Source: an uncultured Clostridia bacterium
GTDB taxonomy: Bacteria; Bacillota_I; Bacilli_A; RF39; UBA660
Length of the DNA: 36,321 nucleotides
Direction: 5' to 3'
NCBI GenBank assembly: GCA_946533175.1
Contig: CAMNBS010000002.1
Location: 1-36,321, forward strand
Under the pieces are notes generated by a model that did no database searches, was not told the origin of the DNA, and worked only from the letters and a program-made list of their open reading frames with translations. Positions 29,327 through 36,321 of the stretch are shown piece after piece. The position numbers and the translations under genes were made by a program. Each line of letters starts with the position of its first letter. Positions within the stretch are counted from its first letter, which is position 1.

Positions 29327-29611
29327 TCAAAAGAGTACAAAATTTTATATAATCCTATTGATGTTTGCAATTCCTATAAAGAAAATTCGTATGTTGGTTC
29401 TGGATTAGATATATATTATCCATTTTTTTACGATAATGGTGACATGCCAATAAATCCATCTTTAATATTTCAACCGGTTGTAAGATATTCCAAAAATAAT
29501 TTTTTAGGAAGAGAGAAATATAAGTCATCTATTGCTTTTGTAAATGTATCGTATTTTAAAAGATTTAATGGAAATTTAATTGATGATATAGATAAGATAA
29601 TTAATAAATGA
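29327..29611 (+). pseudogene. C-terminal remnant of an unrecognised protein
   Basis: An open frame of 94 codons after a TGA at 29324, with no usable start, ending at TGA 29609. It includes ILYNPIDVCNSYKENSY, DIYYPFFYDNG, IFQPVVRYSKNNFLGREKY and SIAFVNVSYFKRFNG, which look like conserved protein; I do not recognise the family with confidence. The missing 5' part and the short gap after the GNAT gene suggest deletion. Confidence 0.4.
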
Positions 29612-29640
29612 TTTTATAGATAAATATATGTTACTAATTA

Positions 29641-29675
29641 AATAGACTTGATATCAAACGGTATTAAGTCTATTT
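29641..29675. terminator. Long hairpin upstream of the heat-shock promoter
   Basis: A 15-bp stem (29641-29655 with 29660-29674, two wobbles) with an AAAC loop. The following bases (TTTAAATTT) are not a clean T-run, so it is a probable, not certain, terminator insulating hrcA. Confidence 0.6.
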
Positions 29676-29696
29676 AAATTTAAAAAATAAAAAAAA

Positions 29697-29724
29697 TTAG
29701 CAATCATATATTGACAAGTGCTAA
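29697..29724 (+). promoter_or_regulatory. CIRCE-like operator 1 (imperfect)
   Basis: TTAGCAATC (29697-29705), a 10-base spacer, AAGTGCTAA (29716-29724). Compared with the CIRCE consensus TTAGCACTC-N9-GAGTGCTAA it has one change per arm and one extra spacer base. It covers the -35 box. Confidence 0.65.
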
Positions 29725-29739
29725 ACATAATATTATAAT
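29711..29739 (+). promoter_or_regulatory. hrcA operon promoter
   Basis: Consensus TTGACA (29711-29716), 17-bp spacer and consensus TATAAT (29734-29739), flanked on both sides by CIRCE-type operators. Confidence 0.92.
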
Positions 29740-29743
29740 GAGA

Positions 29744-29770
29744 TTAGCAATCAAAAAAGAAGAGTGCTAT
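29744..29770 (+). promoter_or_regulatory. CIRCE operator 2
   Basis: TTAGCAATC (29744-29752), exactly 9 bases, GAGTGCTAT (29762-29770), just downstream of the -10 box. HrcA binding here blocks the operon when GroEL keeps HrcA active. Confidence 0.88.
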
Positions 29771-29785
29771 TTATGGAGGTGAATA

Positions 29786-30784
29786 ATGCTTTCCAAAAGA
29801 CAAAAAGAAATATTGAAATTAATTGTAATTTCTTATATTAAACTTGCTCATCCTGTACCGTCAAGCTTAATTTGTGATAAATTAAAATGTTCTAGTGCGA
29901 CTATTCGAAATGAAATGATGACTTTAGAAGAATTAGGTTATCTTGAAAAAACGCATACATCAAGTGGAAGAGTACCATCCGAAATGGGGTATCGTTATTA
30001 TGTGGATAATTTAATGGAACTTAAGGAATTAAATGGTGAAGATGTTTTCAAATTACAAACAATTTTTGATAATCAACAGTTAGAACTTTCAGATGTTATT
30101 ACAAAGAGTTTACAAATAGTTGCGGATATTACTAGTTATACATCAGTTATTCTAGATGAGAAATCCCATGATAATAAATTAAAAGAAATTAGTGTTGTAC
30201 CAATTAGTAATACTGAAGTAGTTGTTTTGGTGGTAACAGATAAAGGATTTGTTGAACATAAAGATTTAAGACTTACGGATGTTAGCTTAGATGATATTAA
30301 AAATACAGTTAAATTAATTAATGACTTAATTGTTGGAACACCAATAGATGAAATAAATAGTAAACTAGAATTTGAAATTAAACCTATTATTGGAAAATAT
30401 GTTAAACAGCATGAGATGTTATATAATGCTTTCTATGATGTTTTTCAAGATATGTCTACACGAAATATTAATGTTGTTGGGAAAAACAATATTTTCAAAC
30501 ATAAAGAGTTTAATGAAATTGGGAAAGTTCAAGACATCTTTGAAAAATTAGATGATGAAAAGACCATGTTAAGCATTAATGAAAATAATGACCAGAATAA
30601 TCAAAGTGATATTAGTGTTTATATTGGTAAAGAAAATAATTTGGATGATGATGTTACAGTTATCAAAACAAATTATAAAACGGATAAAGATAATGGTACA
30701 ATTGCTATTATTGGACCTAAAAGAATGGAATATTCAAGAGTTGTAAACTTACTTGATTATATAAAAAAACAGATTGAGAGGTAA
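29786..30784 (+). CDS. hrcA: Heat-inducible transcription repressor HrcA
   Basis: A 332-residue protein. The N-terminal winged helix (LSKRQKEILKLIVISYIKLA, then SSATIRNEMMTLEELGYLEK and SSGRVPSEMGYRYYVDNLM) is diagnostic. The remainder is the GAF-like and dimerisation region, ending with IAIIGPKRMEYSRVVNLLDY. It represses its own operon by binding the CIRCE operators found just upstream, and is released when GroEL is occupied by unfolded protein. GGAGGTG precedes the ATG. grpE follows after 2 bases. Confidence 0.96.
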   Translation: MLSKRQKEILKLIVISYIKLAHPVPSSLICDKLKCSSATIRNEMMTLEELGYLEKTHTSSGRVPSEMGYRYYVDNLMELKELNGEDVFKLQTIFDNQQLELSDVITKSLQIVADITSYTSVILDEKSHDNKLKEISVVPISNTEVVVLVVTDKGFVEHKDLRLTDVSLDDIKNTVKLINDLIVGTPIDEINSKLEFEIKPIIGKYVKQHEMLYNAFYDVFQDMSTRNINVVGKNNIFKHKEFNEIGKVQDIFEKLDDEKTMLSINENNDQNNQSDISVYIGKENNLDDDVTVIKTNYKTDKDNGTIAIIGPKRMEYSRVVNLLDYIKKQIER

Positions 30785-30786
30785 CG

Positions 30787-31356
30787 ATGGAAGAAAATAT
30801 TAAAAATGAAGAAGAACAACAAGAAAAATTAGAAAAGTTGAAGAAAAGACATGATCGAAGAAATAAAAGACAAGAAAATAAAGAAGAGCAAGAAAAAAAA
30901 GATGAGATGATAAAAGCTCTTTCTGAAAATGTTCAAGAATTACAAAATAAACTTTTATATCAGCAAGCTGAGTTTGCAAATTATAAACGACGCCGGGAAG
31001 AAGAAACACAGAATATGTTAAAATATAAAAACTTTGATTTTGCACTGGAAATAATCAGTATTGTTGATAGTTTAGAACGTGCTTTAAATGTTCCTTCGGA
31101 AAGAATGTCCTTGGATGTTCAAAAGTATTTAGAAGGATTTAAAATTATGTATAATAATTTGAAAAATATACTTAATAAATTTGAAGTATGTGAGATTGAT
31201 TGCTTAAATAAAAAATTTGATCATAATACTTCCCAAGCCTTGATGACGGAAAAACGTGATGGTGTGGAAGAAGGTATGGTCATCGAAGTATTACAAAAAG
31301 GTTATATGATAAAAGATAAATTATTACGTGCTGCTTTAGTTAAAGTTAGCGAATAA
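30787..31356 (+). CDS. grpE: Nucleotide exchange factor GrpE
   Basis: A 189-residue protein: a charged, Glu/Lys-rich coiled-coil N-terminus (about 1-65, QQEKLEKLKKRHDRRNKRQE), then the conserved QAEFANYKRRREEE helix and the C-terminal beta domain with HNTSQALMTEKRDGVEEGMV, then VLQKGYMIKDKLLRAALVKV. It releases ADP from DnaK. It is tightly coupled to hrcA (2-base gap) and followed by dnaK after 28 bases. Confidence 0.95.
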   Translation: MEENIKNEEEQQEKLEKLKKRHDRRNKRQENKEEQEKKDEMIKALSENVQELQNKLLYQQAEFANYKRRREEETQNMLKYKNFDFALEIISIVDSLERALNVPSERMSLDVQKYLEGFKIMYNNLKNILNKFEVCEIDCLNKKFDHNTSQALMTEKRDGVEEGMVIEVLQKGYMIKDKLLRAALVKVSE

Positions 31357-31384
31357 ATTGCTCGAAAGAAAGGAATGATTAATT

Positions 31385-33205
31385 ATGAGTAAAATTATAG
31401 GAATTGATTTAGGTACAACAAACTCTTGTGTTGCTGTACTAGAAGGGGGAACTGCTACAGTAATCCCTAATCCAGAAGGAAATCGTACAACTCCTTCAGT
31501 TGTAGCATTCAAAAAAGGAGAAAGGATTGTTGGAGACGCTGCTAAACGTCAAGCAATAACTAATCCTAATACAAAAAGTTCTGTTAAAAGATTAATGGGA
31601 ACTAGTGAAAAAACGAAATTAGAAGATAAAGAATATACGCCAGAAGAAATATCAGCAATGATTCTTTCTTATATGAAAGATTATGCTGAAAATTATCTTG
31701 GTGAAAAAGTTGATCGTGCAGTAATAACTGTACCAGCATATTTTAATGATGCTCAAAGACAAGCAACAAAGAATGCAGGTAAGATAGCAGGACTTAATGT
31801 TGAAAGAATTATTAATGAACCAACAGCTGCTGCTTTAGCATATGGTCTTGATAAACAAGATAAAACTCAAACTATTTTAGTATATGATCTTGGTGGTGGA
31901 ACATTTGATGTATCTATTCTTGAACTTGGTGATGGAGTTTTTGAAGTTAAATCAACCGCTGGTAATAACCATTTAGGTGGTGATGATTTTGATAATCGTT
32001 TAATGGATTACCTTGTTAGTGAGTTTAAGAAAGATAATGGTGTTGATTTATCCAAAGATAAGATGGCAATGCAAAGATTAAAAGAAATAAGTGAAAAAGC
32101 TAAAAAAGATTTGTCAAGTATGTCAAGTACACAAGTATCAGCTCCATTTATTTCGCAAAGTGCAGATGGACCACTTCATCTTGATATGACCCTAACAAGA
32201 GCTAAATTTGAAGATTTAATTCGTGATTTAGTAGAAAGTACATTAAAACCTGTTCGCGATGCTTTATCTGATGCTAATATGAGTGCTAGCGATATTGATA
32301 AAGTTATCTTTGTTGGTGGTTCAACACGTATTCCAATGGTATATGATTTAGTTAAAAAAGAATTAGGCAAAGAACCATCTCGTGAAGTTAACCCAGATGA
32401 AGTTGTTGCAATGGGTGCTGCTATTCAAGGTGGAGTATTAACTGGTGAAGTAAATGATATTGTTTTACTTGATGTTACACCATTATCATTAGGTATTGAA
32501 ACATTGGGTGGAGTTATGACAGTTTTAATTCCTCGTAACACAACAATTCCTACATCTAAATCACAAGTATTCTCAACTGCGGCTGATAATCAACCAGCTG
32601 TTGATATTCATGTACTTCAAGGTGAAAGAAGTATGGCAAATGATAATAAAACATTGGGTAATTTCCAATTAACAGGTATTCCAGCTGCACCACGTGGAGT
32701 TCCTCAAATTGAAGTTAAATTTGATATTGATGCCAATGGTATTGTTAATGTATCTGCTAAAGACTTAGGTACAAATAAGAGTCAATCAATTACTATTACT
32801 TCTAATACTAATTTAAGTGAAGAAGAAATAGATAGAATGCGTCGTGAAGCAGAAGAACATGCTGAAGAAGATAAAAAGCGCAAAGAAGAAGCTGATTTAT
32901 TAAATGAAGCTGAACAATTAGTTTTCCAAACCGAAAAATCAATTAAAGATTTGGGTGATAAGATTACTAATGAAGAAAAAGAAGAAACAGAAAAATTAAT
33001 TAAAGACTTAAAAGAAGCTCTTGAAAAGAAAGATATTGAAGATATTAAGACAAAGAAAGATAAATTACAAGAAAAAGCTATGGCTTTAGCAACAAAAGTT
33101 TATGAAAATATTCAAAAAGAACAAGCAGCTAATCAAAATAATGAAGCAGCAAAAGAAGAGAAAAAAGATGATGGTGTTCAAGATGCTTCTTATGAAGAAA
33201 AATAA
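31385..33205 (+). CDS. dnaK: Chaperone DnaK (Hsp70)
   Basis: A 606-residue protein of full length. The ATPase domain has IGIDLGTTNSCVAVLEGG, VITVPAYFNDAQRQATKNAG, the phosphate-2 loop YDLGGGTFDVSILELG and VIFVGGSTRIPMV; the interdomain linker is DIVLLDVTPLSLGIET. The peptide-binding domain and helical lid follow, with a Glu/Lys/Asn-rich tail. It folds client proteins with DnaJ and GrpE. Arginine is coded by a mix of CGT and AGA, in contrast to the accessory genes upstream. Ribosome-binding site AAAGGA. Confidence 0.98.
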   Translation: MSKIIGIDLGTTNSCVAVLEGGTATVIPNPEGNRTTPSVVAFKKGERIVGDAAKRQAITNPNTKSSVKRLMGTSEKTKLEDKEYTPEEISAMILSYMKDYAENYLGEKVDRAVITVPAYFNDAQRQATKNAGKIAGLNVERIINEPTAAALAYGLDKQDKTQTILVYDLGGGTFDVSILELGDGVFEVKSTAGNNHLGGDDFDNRLMDYLVSEFKKDNGVDLSKDKMAMQRLKEISEKAKKDLSSMSSTQVSAPFISQSADGPLHLDMTLTRAKFEDLIRDLVESTLKPVRDALSDANMSASDIDKVIFVGGSTRIPMVYDLVKKELGKEPSREVNPDEVVAMGAAIQGGVLTGEVNDIVLLDVTPLSLGIETLGGVMTVLIPRNTTIPTSKSQVFSTAADNQPAVDIHVLQGERSMANDNKTLGNFQLTGIPAAPRGVPQIEVKFDIDANGIVNVSAKDLGTNKSQSITITSNTNLSEEEIDRMRREAEEHAEEDKKRKEEADLLNEAEQLVFQTEKSIKDLGDKITNEEKEETEKLIKDLKEALEKKDIEDIKTKKDKLQEKAMALATKVYENIQKEQAANQNNEAAKEEKKDDGVQDASYEEK

Positions 33206-33241
33206 AAGTGAAGTAGTCCTAGTTTACTAGGACCTTTACTT
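33206..33241 (+). terminator. Hairpin between dnaK and pepF without a T-run
   Basis: GTCCTAG (33216-33222) pairs with CTAGGAC (33227-33233) around TTTA, and AAGTGAAG/CTTTACTT extend the base. The lack of a T-run suggests an mRNA-stabilising or partially terminating element rather than a full stop. Confidence 0.55.
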
Positions 33242-33260
33242 AATATAGGAAAGGAAAAAT

Positions 33261-35057
33261 ATGAAACAGAAAATTCGTAGTGAAATAAATATCAATGATA
33301 CATGGGATTTAACATATATCTTTAAAAATGATGATGAGTTTAATAAGACATTAGAACATGCTCAAAAAGATTTAAAAAAAATAGGTGATTATAAAGGAAG
33401 AATATTAAATAATAGTCAAACACTACTTTCTTTTTTAGAAGTTAGTGATGAAATCGAACGAGAGTTATATAAATTATATTATTATGCTCATTTAAGTTTA
33501 GATGTTGACACTACGAATACCAAATTTCAAGAACAAGAAGGTCGAGTAACTAATTTATTACAGGAATATAGTGTTTTAACTAGTTTTGTTATACCAGAAT
33601 TACTTAAAGAAGATTATAGTATTGTAGAAAAATATTTACAAGAAGAATCAAAATTAGCGAAATATCGCTTTAATTTAGAAAGTATTTATCGCTACAAAAA
33701 ACATTCTTTAAGTGAAGAAATAGAAAAGATGTTATCAACGTTATCCAAGAGTTTCACTAGCGAAGAAACTTTTGAAGCTTTAACTGATGCCGATATGACA
33801 TTTCCAAATATTAAAGTGAATGGTAAAATGGTTGAATTGACAGAAAGTAATTATAATTCTTTTATTCGAAGTCAAGATAGAAATTTACGTAAAAAAGCTT
33901 TTACTAAATTATTAAGTACTTATGAAAAATACAAAAATACACTTGCTAAAACATTTAGTGGTAATGTTGAATTATTAACCAGTATGGCTAAAATAAAGCA
34001 TTTTAATTCTAGTTTAGAAGCTAGTTTATATAAAGATAATATTAATACTGATGTTTACAATAAATTAATTGAAATAATAAATAATAATCTTCCTGTATTA
34101 TATAAATATTATGATTTAAAAAAAGAATGCTTAAAAGTTAATAAATTACATTTATATGATATATATGTTCCAATGGTTGAAAATATTAATAAATCATATA
34201 CTTTTGATGAAGCTAAAGATATTGTTATGAAAGCTTTGAGTGTTTTAGGAGAAGATTATCTTCATAATTTACAGAAAGCTTTTGATGAAAGATGGATAGA
34301 CAAGTATAATTCTAAAGGTAAAAGAGGTGGAGCTTACTCATCTGGATTTTATGATACAAAACCATACTTATTGCTTAATTTTGAAGGAAAATATGAAGAT
34401 GTTACCACACTTGCTCATGAATTAGGTCACTCTATGCATACATATTACTCATGTCATAATCAACCATATAATTTGTCAAGTTATAATATATTTGTAGCTG
34501 AGGTTGCTTCTACTGTTAATGAGCTTTTATTGGTACATTTTTTAATAAAAAAGAGCAAAGATAAAAAGGAAAAATTATTTTTGTTAAATCAGTTAATGGA
34601 ATTATATAAAGGAACTATTTTCCGTCAAGTTATGTTTGCTGAATTTGAGCGTGATATGCATGCTGATTTAGAAAAAGGTAAAATATTGACTAATGAGTAT
34701 CTATCATCTTGTTATTATCGATTAGTAAAAAAGTATTTTGGTGATAATGTTGTTTGTGATGAATTAATAAAAAATGAATGGATGCGAATTCCACATTTCT
34801 ACTATGATTTTTATGTTTACAAATATGCTATTGGATTATCTTGTGCTACCAAAATTGTTCAAGGAATTTTAAATGGTGAAAGAAATGCTTTAGAAAATTA
34901 TTTAAGTTTCTTAAAAACAGGTGGAAGTATGTATCCTGCTGATGAACTTAAAATTGCAGGTGTTTCAGTTTTTGATAATGATGTATATTTAAGCGCAATA
35001 AAAGCCTTTGAGGACATTATCAATGATTTCCATAAAATTTATAATAGTGAGGAGTAA
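33261..35057 (+). CDS. pepF: Oligoendopeptidase F (M3B metallopeptidase)
   Basis: A 598-residue protein, normal for PepF. The zinc site is in TTLAHELGHSMHTYYS (HEXXH near residues 385-389) with the third ligand Glu in the downstream FVAEVASTVNELLL. The N-terminal helical half starts with INDTWDLTYIFKND, as in M3B enzymes. It is cytosolic and cleaves peptides of about 7-17 residues. Its place between dnaK and dnaJ is unusual; it fits a role in clearing peptides released during protein quality control, but that is inferred. dnaJ follows after 9 bases. Confidence 0.93.
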   Translation: MKQKIRSEININDTWDLTYIFKNDDEFNKTLEHAQKDLKKIGDYKGRILNNSQTLLSFLEVSDEIERELYKLYYYAHLSLDVDTTNTKFQEQEGRVTNLLQEYSVLTSFVIPELLKEDYSIVEKYLQEESKLAKYRFNLESIYRYKKHSLSEEIEKMLSTLSKSFTSEETFEALTDADMTFPNIKVNGKMVELTESNYNSFIRSQDRNLRKKAFTKLLSTYEKYKNTLAKTFSGNVELLTSMAKIKHFNSSLEASLYKDNINTDVYNKLIEIINNNLPVLYKYYDLKKECLKVNKLHLYDIYVPMVENINKSYTFDEAKDIVMKALSVLGEDYLHNLQKAFDERWIDKYNSKGKRGGAYSSGFYDTKPYLLLNFEGKYEDVTTLAHELGHSMHTYYSCHNQPYNLSSYNIFVAEVASTVNELLLVHFLIKKSKDKKEKLFLLNQLMELYKGTIFRQVMFAEFERDMHADLEKGKILTNEYLSSCYYRLVKKYFGDNVVCDELIKNEWMRIPHFYYDFYVYKYAIGLSCATKIVQGILNGERNALENYLSFLKTGGSMYPADELKIAGVSVFDNDVYLSAIKAFEDIINDFHKIYNSEE

Positions 35058-35066
35058 AGATGTACT

Positions 35067-36188
35067 ATGGAAAAAAGAGATTATTATGAGGTATTAGGAG
35101 TATCTAAAAATGCTTCTGAAGATGAAATCAAAAGTGCCTTTCGAAAACTAGCTAAAAAATATCATCCTGATATAAATAAAGATCCTGATGCTCCAGAAAA
35201 ATTTAAAGAAGTGCAAGAAGCTTATGCTGTTTTATCGGATAAAAATAAACGAAGTCAATATGATCAGTTTGGTCATGCAGCCTTTGAAAATAATGGACAA
35301 GCTGGTTTTGGCGGAGCGGGTGGATTTGATTTTTCGGGCTTTGATATTAATTTAGATGATATTTTAGAAAATGTTTTTGGTAATGGTTATGGTTTTTCTT
35401 CCCGTTCTCGTGGAAAAAGAAAAAGTCGTGGAAGAGATATATTAAAAGAAATAAATCTTACTTTTGAAGAAGCTGTTTTTGGTTGTGAAAAAAATATAAG
35501 TGTTGATGTAAGTAGTAAATGTCCTTCCTGTGATGGAGAAGGTGGTTTTGATAAGTCAACATGTTCAACTTGTCATGGAAGTGGAATGGTTACAAAAGAG
35601 CAATCAACTTTATTTGGTTCTTTTATGACCAAAACAACATGTCCTACTTGTCATGGTGAAGGAAGTACTTATAAAAAACATTGTACTAAATGTCGTGGAA
35701 CCGGAGTTATTAGGGAGAATAAAACATTAACTGTTAAAATTCCAAGTGGAATTGATACCGGAAATCGTCTTCGTTTAAGTGGTAAAGGTGAAGCAAGCAG
35801 TGATGGTGGAGAAAATGGCGATTTGTATTTGGAATTTACTGTTCGAGAACATGATTATTTTAAAAGAGATAATGATGATATTTATTTAGAGGTTCCTCTT
35901 ACTATTACCGAAGCAACCCTTGGATGTAAAAAAGATATTCGTACTATATCAAGTGTTATTACACTAGCTGTTCCATCTGGTACTCAAACGGGTGACAAAG
36001 AGCGTATAAAAAATCGTGGTATTAAAAATAGTACTACCGGAAGAACTGGTGATATGTATATAATTTATAAAGTAATTATTCCTAAAAAGTTAACTCGTGA
36101 ACAGAAAAATTTGTTTGAAAAATTACAAGAAACCAATTTAAATACGACAGAAATAGATAAGTTTAATAACTTTGTAGAAAAAGAGTAA
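35067..36188 (+). CDS. dnaJ: Chaperone DnaJ (Hsp40, type I)
   Basis: A 373-residue protein with all type I parts: the J domain (DYYEVLGVSKNASEDEIKSA, HPD in KKYHPDINKD), a Gly/Phe region (FGGAGGFDFSGFDINLDD), four zinc-binding repeats (CPSCDGEG, CSTCHGSG, CPTCHGEG, CTKCRGTG) and the C-terminal substrate domains. It stimulates DnaK and delivers clients. The start ATG has a weak ribosome-binding site overlapping the end of pepF, suggesting coupling. Operon ends at the terminator at 36187. Confidence 0.97.
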   Translation: MEKRDYYEVLGVSKNASEDEIKSAFRKLAKKYHPDINKDPDAPEKFKEVQEAYAVLSDKNKRSQYDQFGHAAFENNGQAGFGGAGGFDFSGFDINLDDILENVFGNGYGFSSRSRGKRKSRGRDILKEINLTFEEAVFGCEKNISVDVSSKCPSCDGEGGFDKSTCSTCHGSGMVTKEQSTLFGSFMTKTTCPTCHGEGSTYKKHCTKCRGTGVIRENKTLTVKIPSGIDTGNRLRLSGKGEASSDGGENGDLYLEFTVREHDYFKRDNDDIYLEVPLTITEATLGCKKDIRTISSVITLAVPSGTQTGDKERIKNRGIKNSTTGRTGDMYIIYKVIIPKKLTREQKNLFEKLQETNLNTTEIDKFNNFVEKE

Positions 36189-36214
36189 AGTGTCAATAAT
36201 TTTGATACTTTTTC
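36187..36214 (+). terminator. Terminator of the heat-shock operon
   Basis: AAAGTGTCAA (36187-36196) pairs with TTGATACTTT (36202-36211) with one wobble, then T-rich sequence. Confidence 0.8.
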
Positions 36215-36224
36215 TTTTATATTA

Positions 36225-36253
36225 TAGACAATTATAAGATTATTTGATACAAT
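36225..36253 (+). promoter_or_regulatory. Promoter of the gene at 36275
   Basis: TAGACA (36225-36230), 17-bp spacer, TACAAT (36248-36253) with an extended TG (36245-36246). Confidence 0.6.
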
Positions 36254-36274
36254 GTAATTATCATAGGAGATAGT

Positions 36275-36321
36275 ATGAAAAAAAGTCAAAAAAATAAATT
36301 AATTAATATTGTTGGTATTAC
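36275..36321 (+). CDS. Start of an unidentified gene, cut by the window end
   Basis: AGGAG (36266-36270) precedes an ATG encoding MKKSQKNKLINIVGI before the sequence ends. A basic start followed by hydrophobic residues could be a signal or membrane segment. Too short to identify. Confidence 0.5.
   Translation, partial: MKKSQKNKLINIVGI

Overview
The window is AT-rich (roughly 25-30% GC by eye) and reads as the chromosome of a low-GC Gram-positive bacterium, probably an uncultured gut member of the Bacilli/Mycoplasmatota side of Firmicutes. Supporting this are an hrcA-grpE-dnaK-dnaJ operon under CIRCE operators, a T-box leader, an L19-type leader, electron-bifurcating NfnAB typical of anaerobes, BspA-type leucine-rich surface proteins and heavy use of TAA stops. 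UGA behaves as a stop. Nearly all genes are on the + strand; only dxs is on the - strand.

Layout. 1-480: the 3' end of a tRNA-Arg(CCU) with its terminator, then the N-terminal part of a mobile-element replication protein, which looks like an integration scar. 627-5887: a large anchored surface protein with two LamG-like repeats, a secreted putative cysteine peptidase, a YwaF-like membrane protein and an HD-domain protein. 5897-11032: housekeeping genes rplS (with leader RNA), lepB, nfnA-nfnB and convergent dxs. 11103-27700: an accessory region between dxs and rbgA. 27727-36321: rbgA, a GNAT acetyltransferase, the hrcA-grpE-dnaK-pepF-dnaJ heat-shock operon and the start of one more gene.

The accessory region is the notable part. 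The first codons of rbgA (ylqF), with its ribosome-binding site and in places its promoter and upstream terminator, occur as broken copies at 13188, 18069, 19480 and 26137; the intact gene starts at 27727. Every copy stops matching rbgA at the same codon (Asn-Ile-Asn-Trp, just before the conserved Tyr-Pro-Gly-His-Met). It then runs into a left-end unit of about 150-180 bp: a module-specific imperfect palindrome, a run of A-tracts spaced 9-11 bp apart (phased, so predicted curved DNA), and a second copy of that palindrome. In two modules a third copy sits at the right end, about 100 bp upstream of the next rbgA start. I read this as an array of mobile cassettes stacked at an attachment site inside the start of rbgA, each bringing a replacement promoter and 5' end for the gene. 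No integrase is visible, so the modules look either decayed or mobilised in trans.

Cargo of the modules: an ABC exporter with a leader-peptide attenuator (module 0, left end not seen); a BRO/DinD-like protein, a frameshifted small protein and a T-box-controlled archaeal-type ValRS (module A); a deleted rhuM and a VOC protein (module B); a ParB/RuvB/sulfatase pseudogene composite, a BspA-like LRR surface protein and a glycosyltransferase lacking its DXD segment (module C); an ASCH protein and a TIR-domain protein, plausibly defence (module D). The ABC exporter and valS use only AGA/AGG for arginine, whereas neighbouring core genes also use CGT, which fits acquisition.
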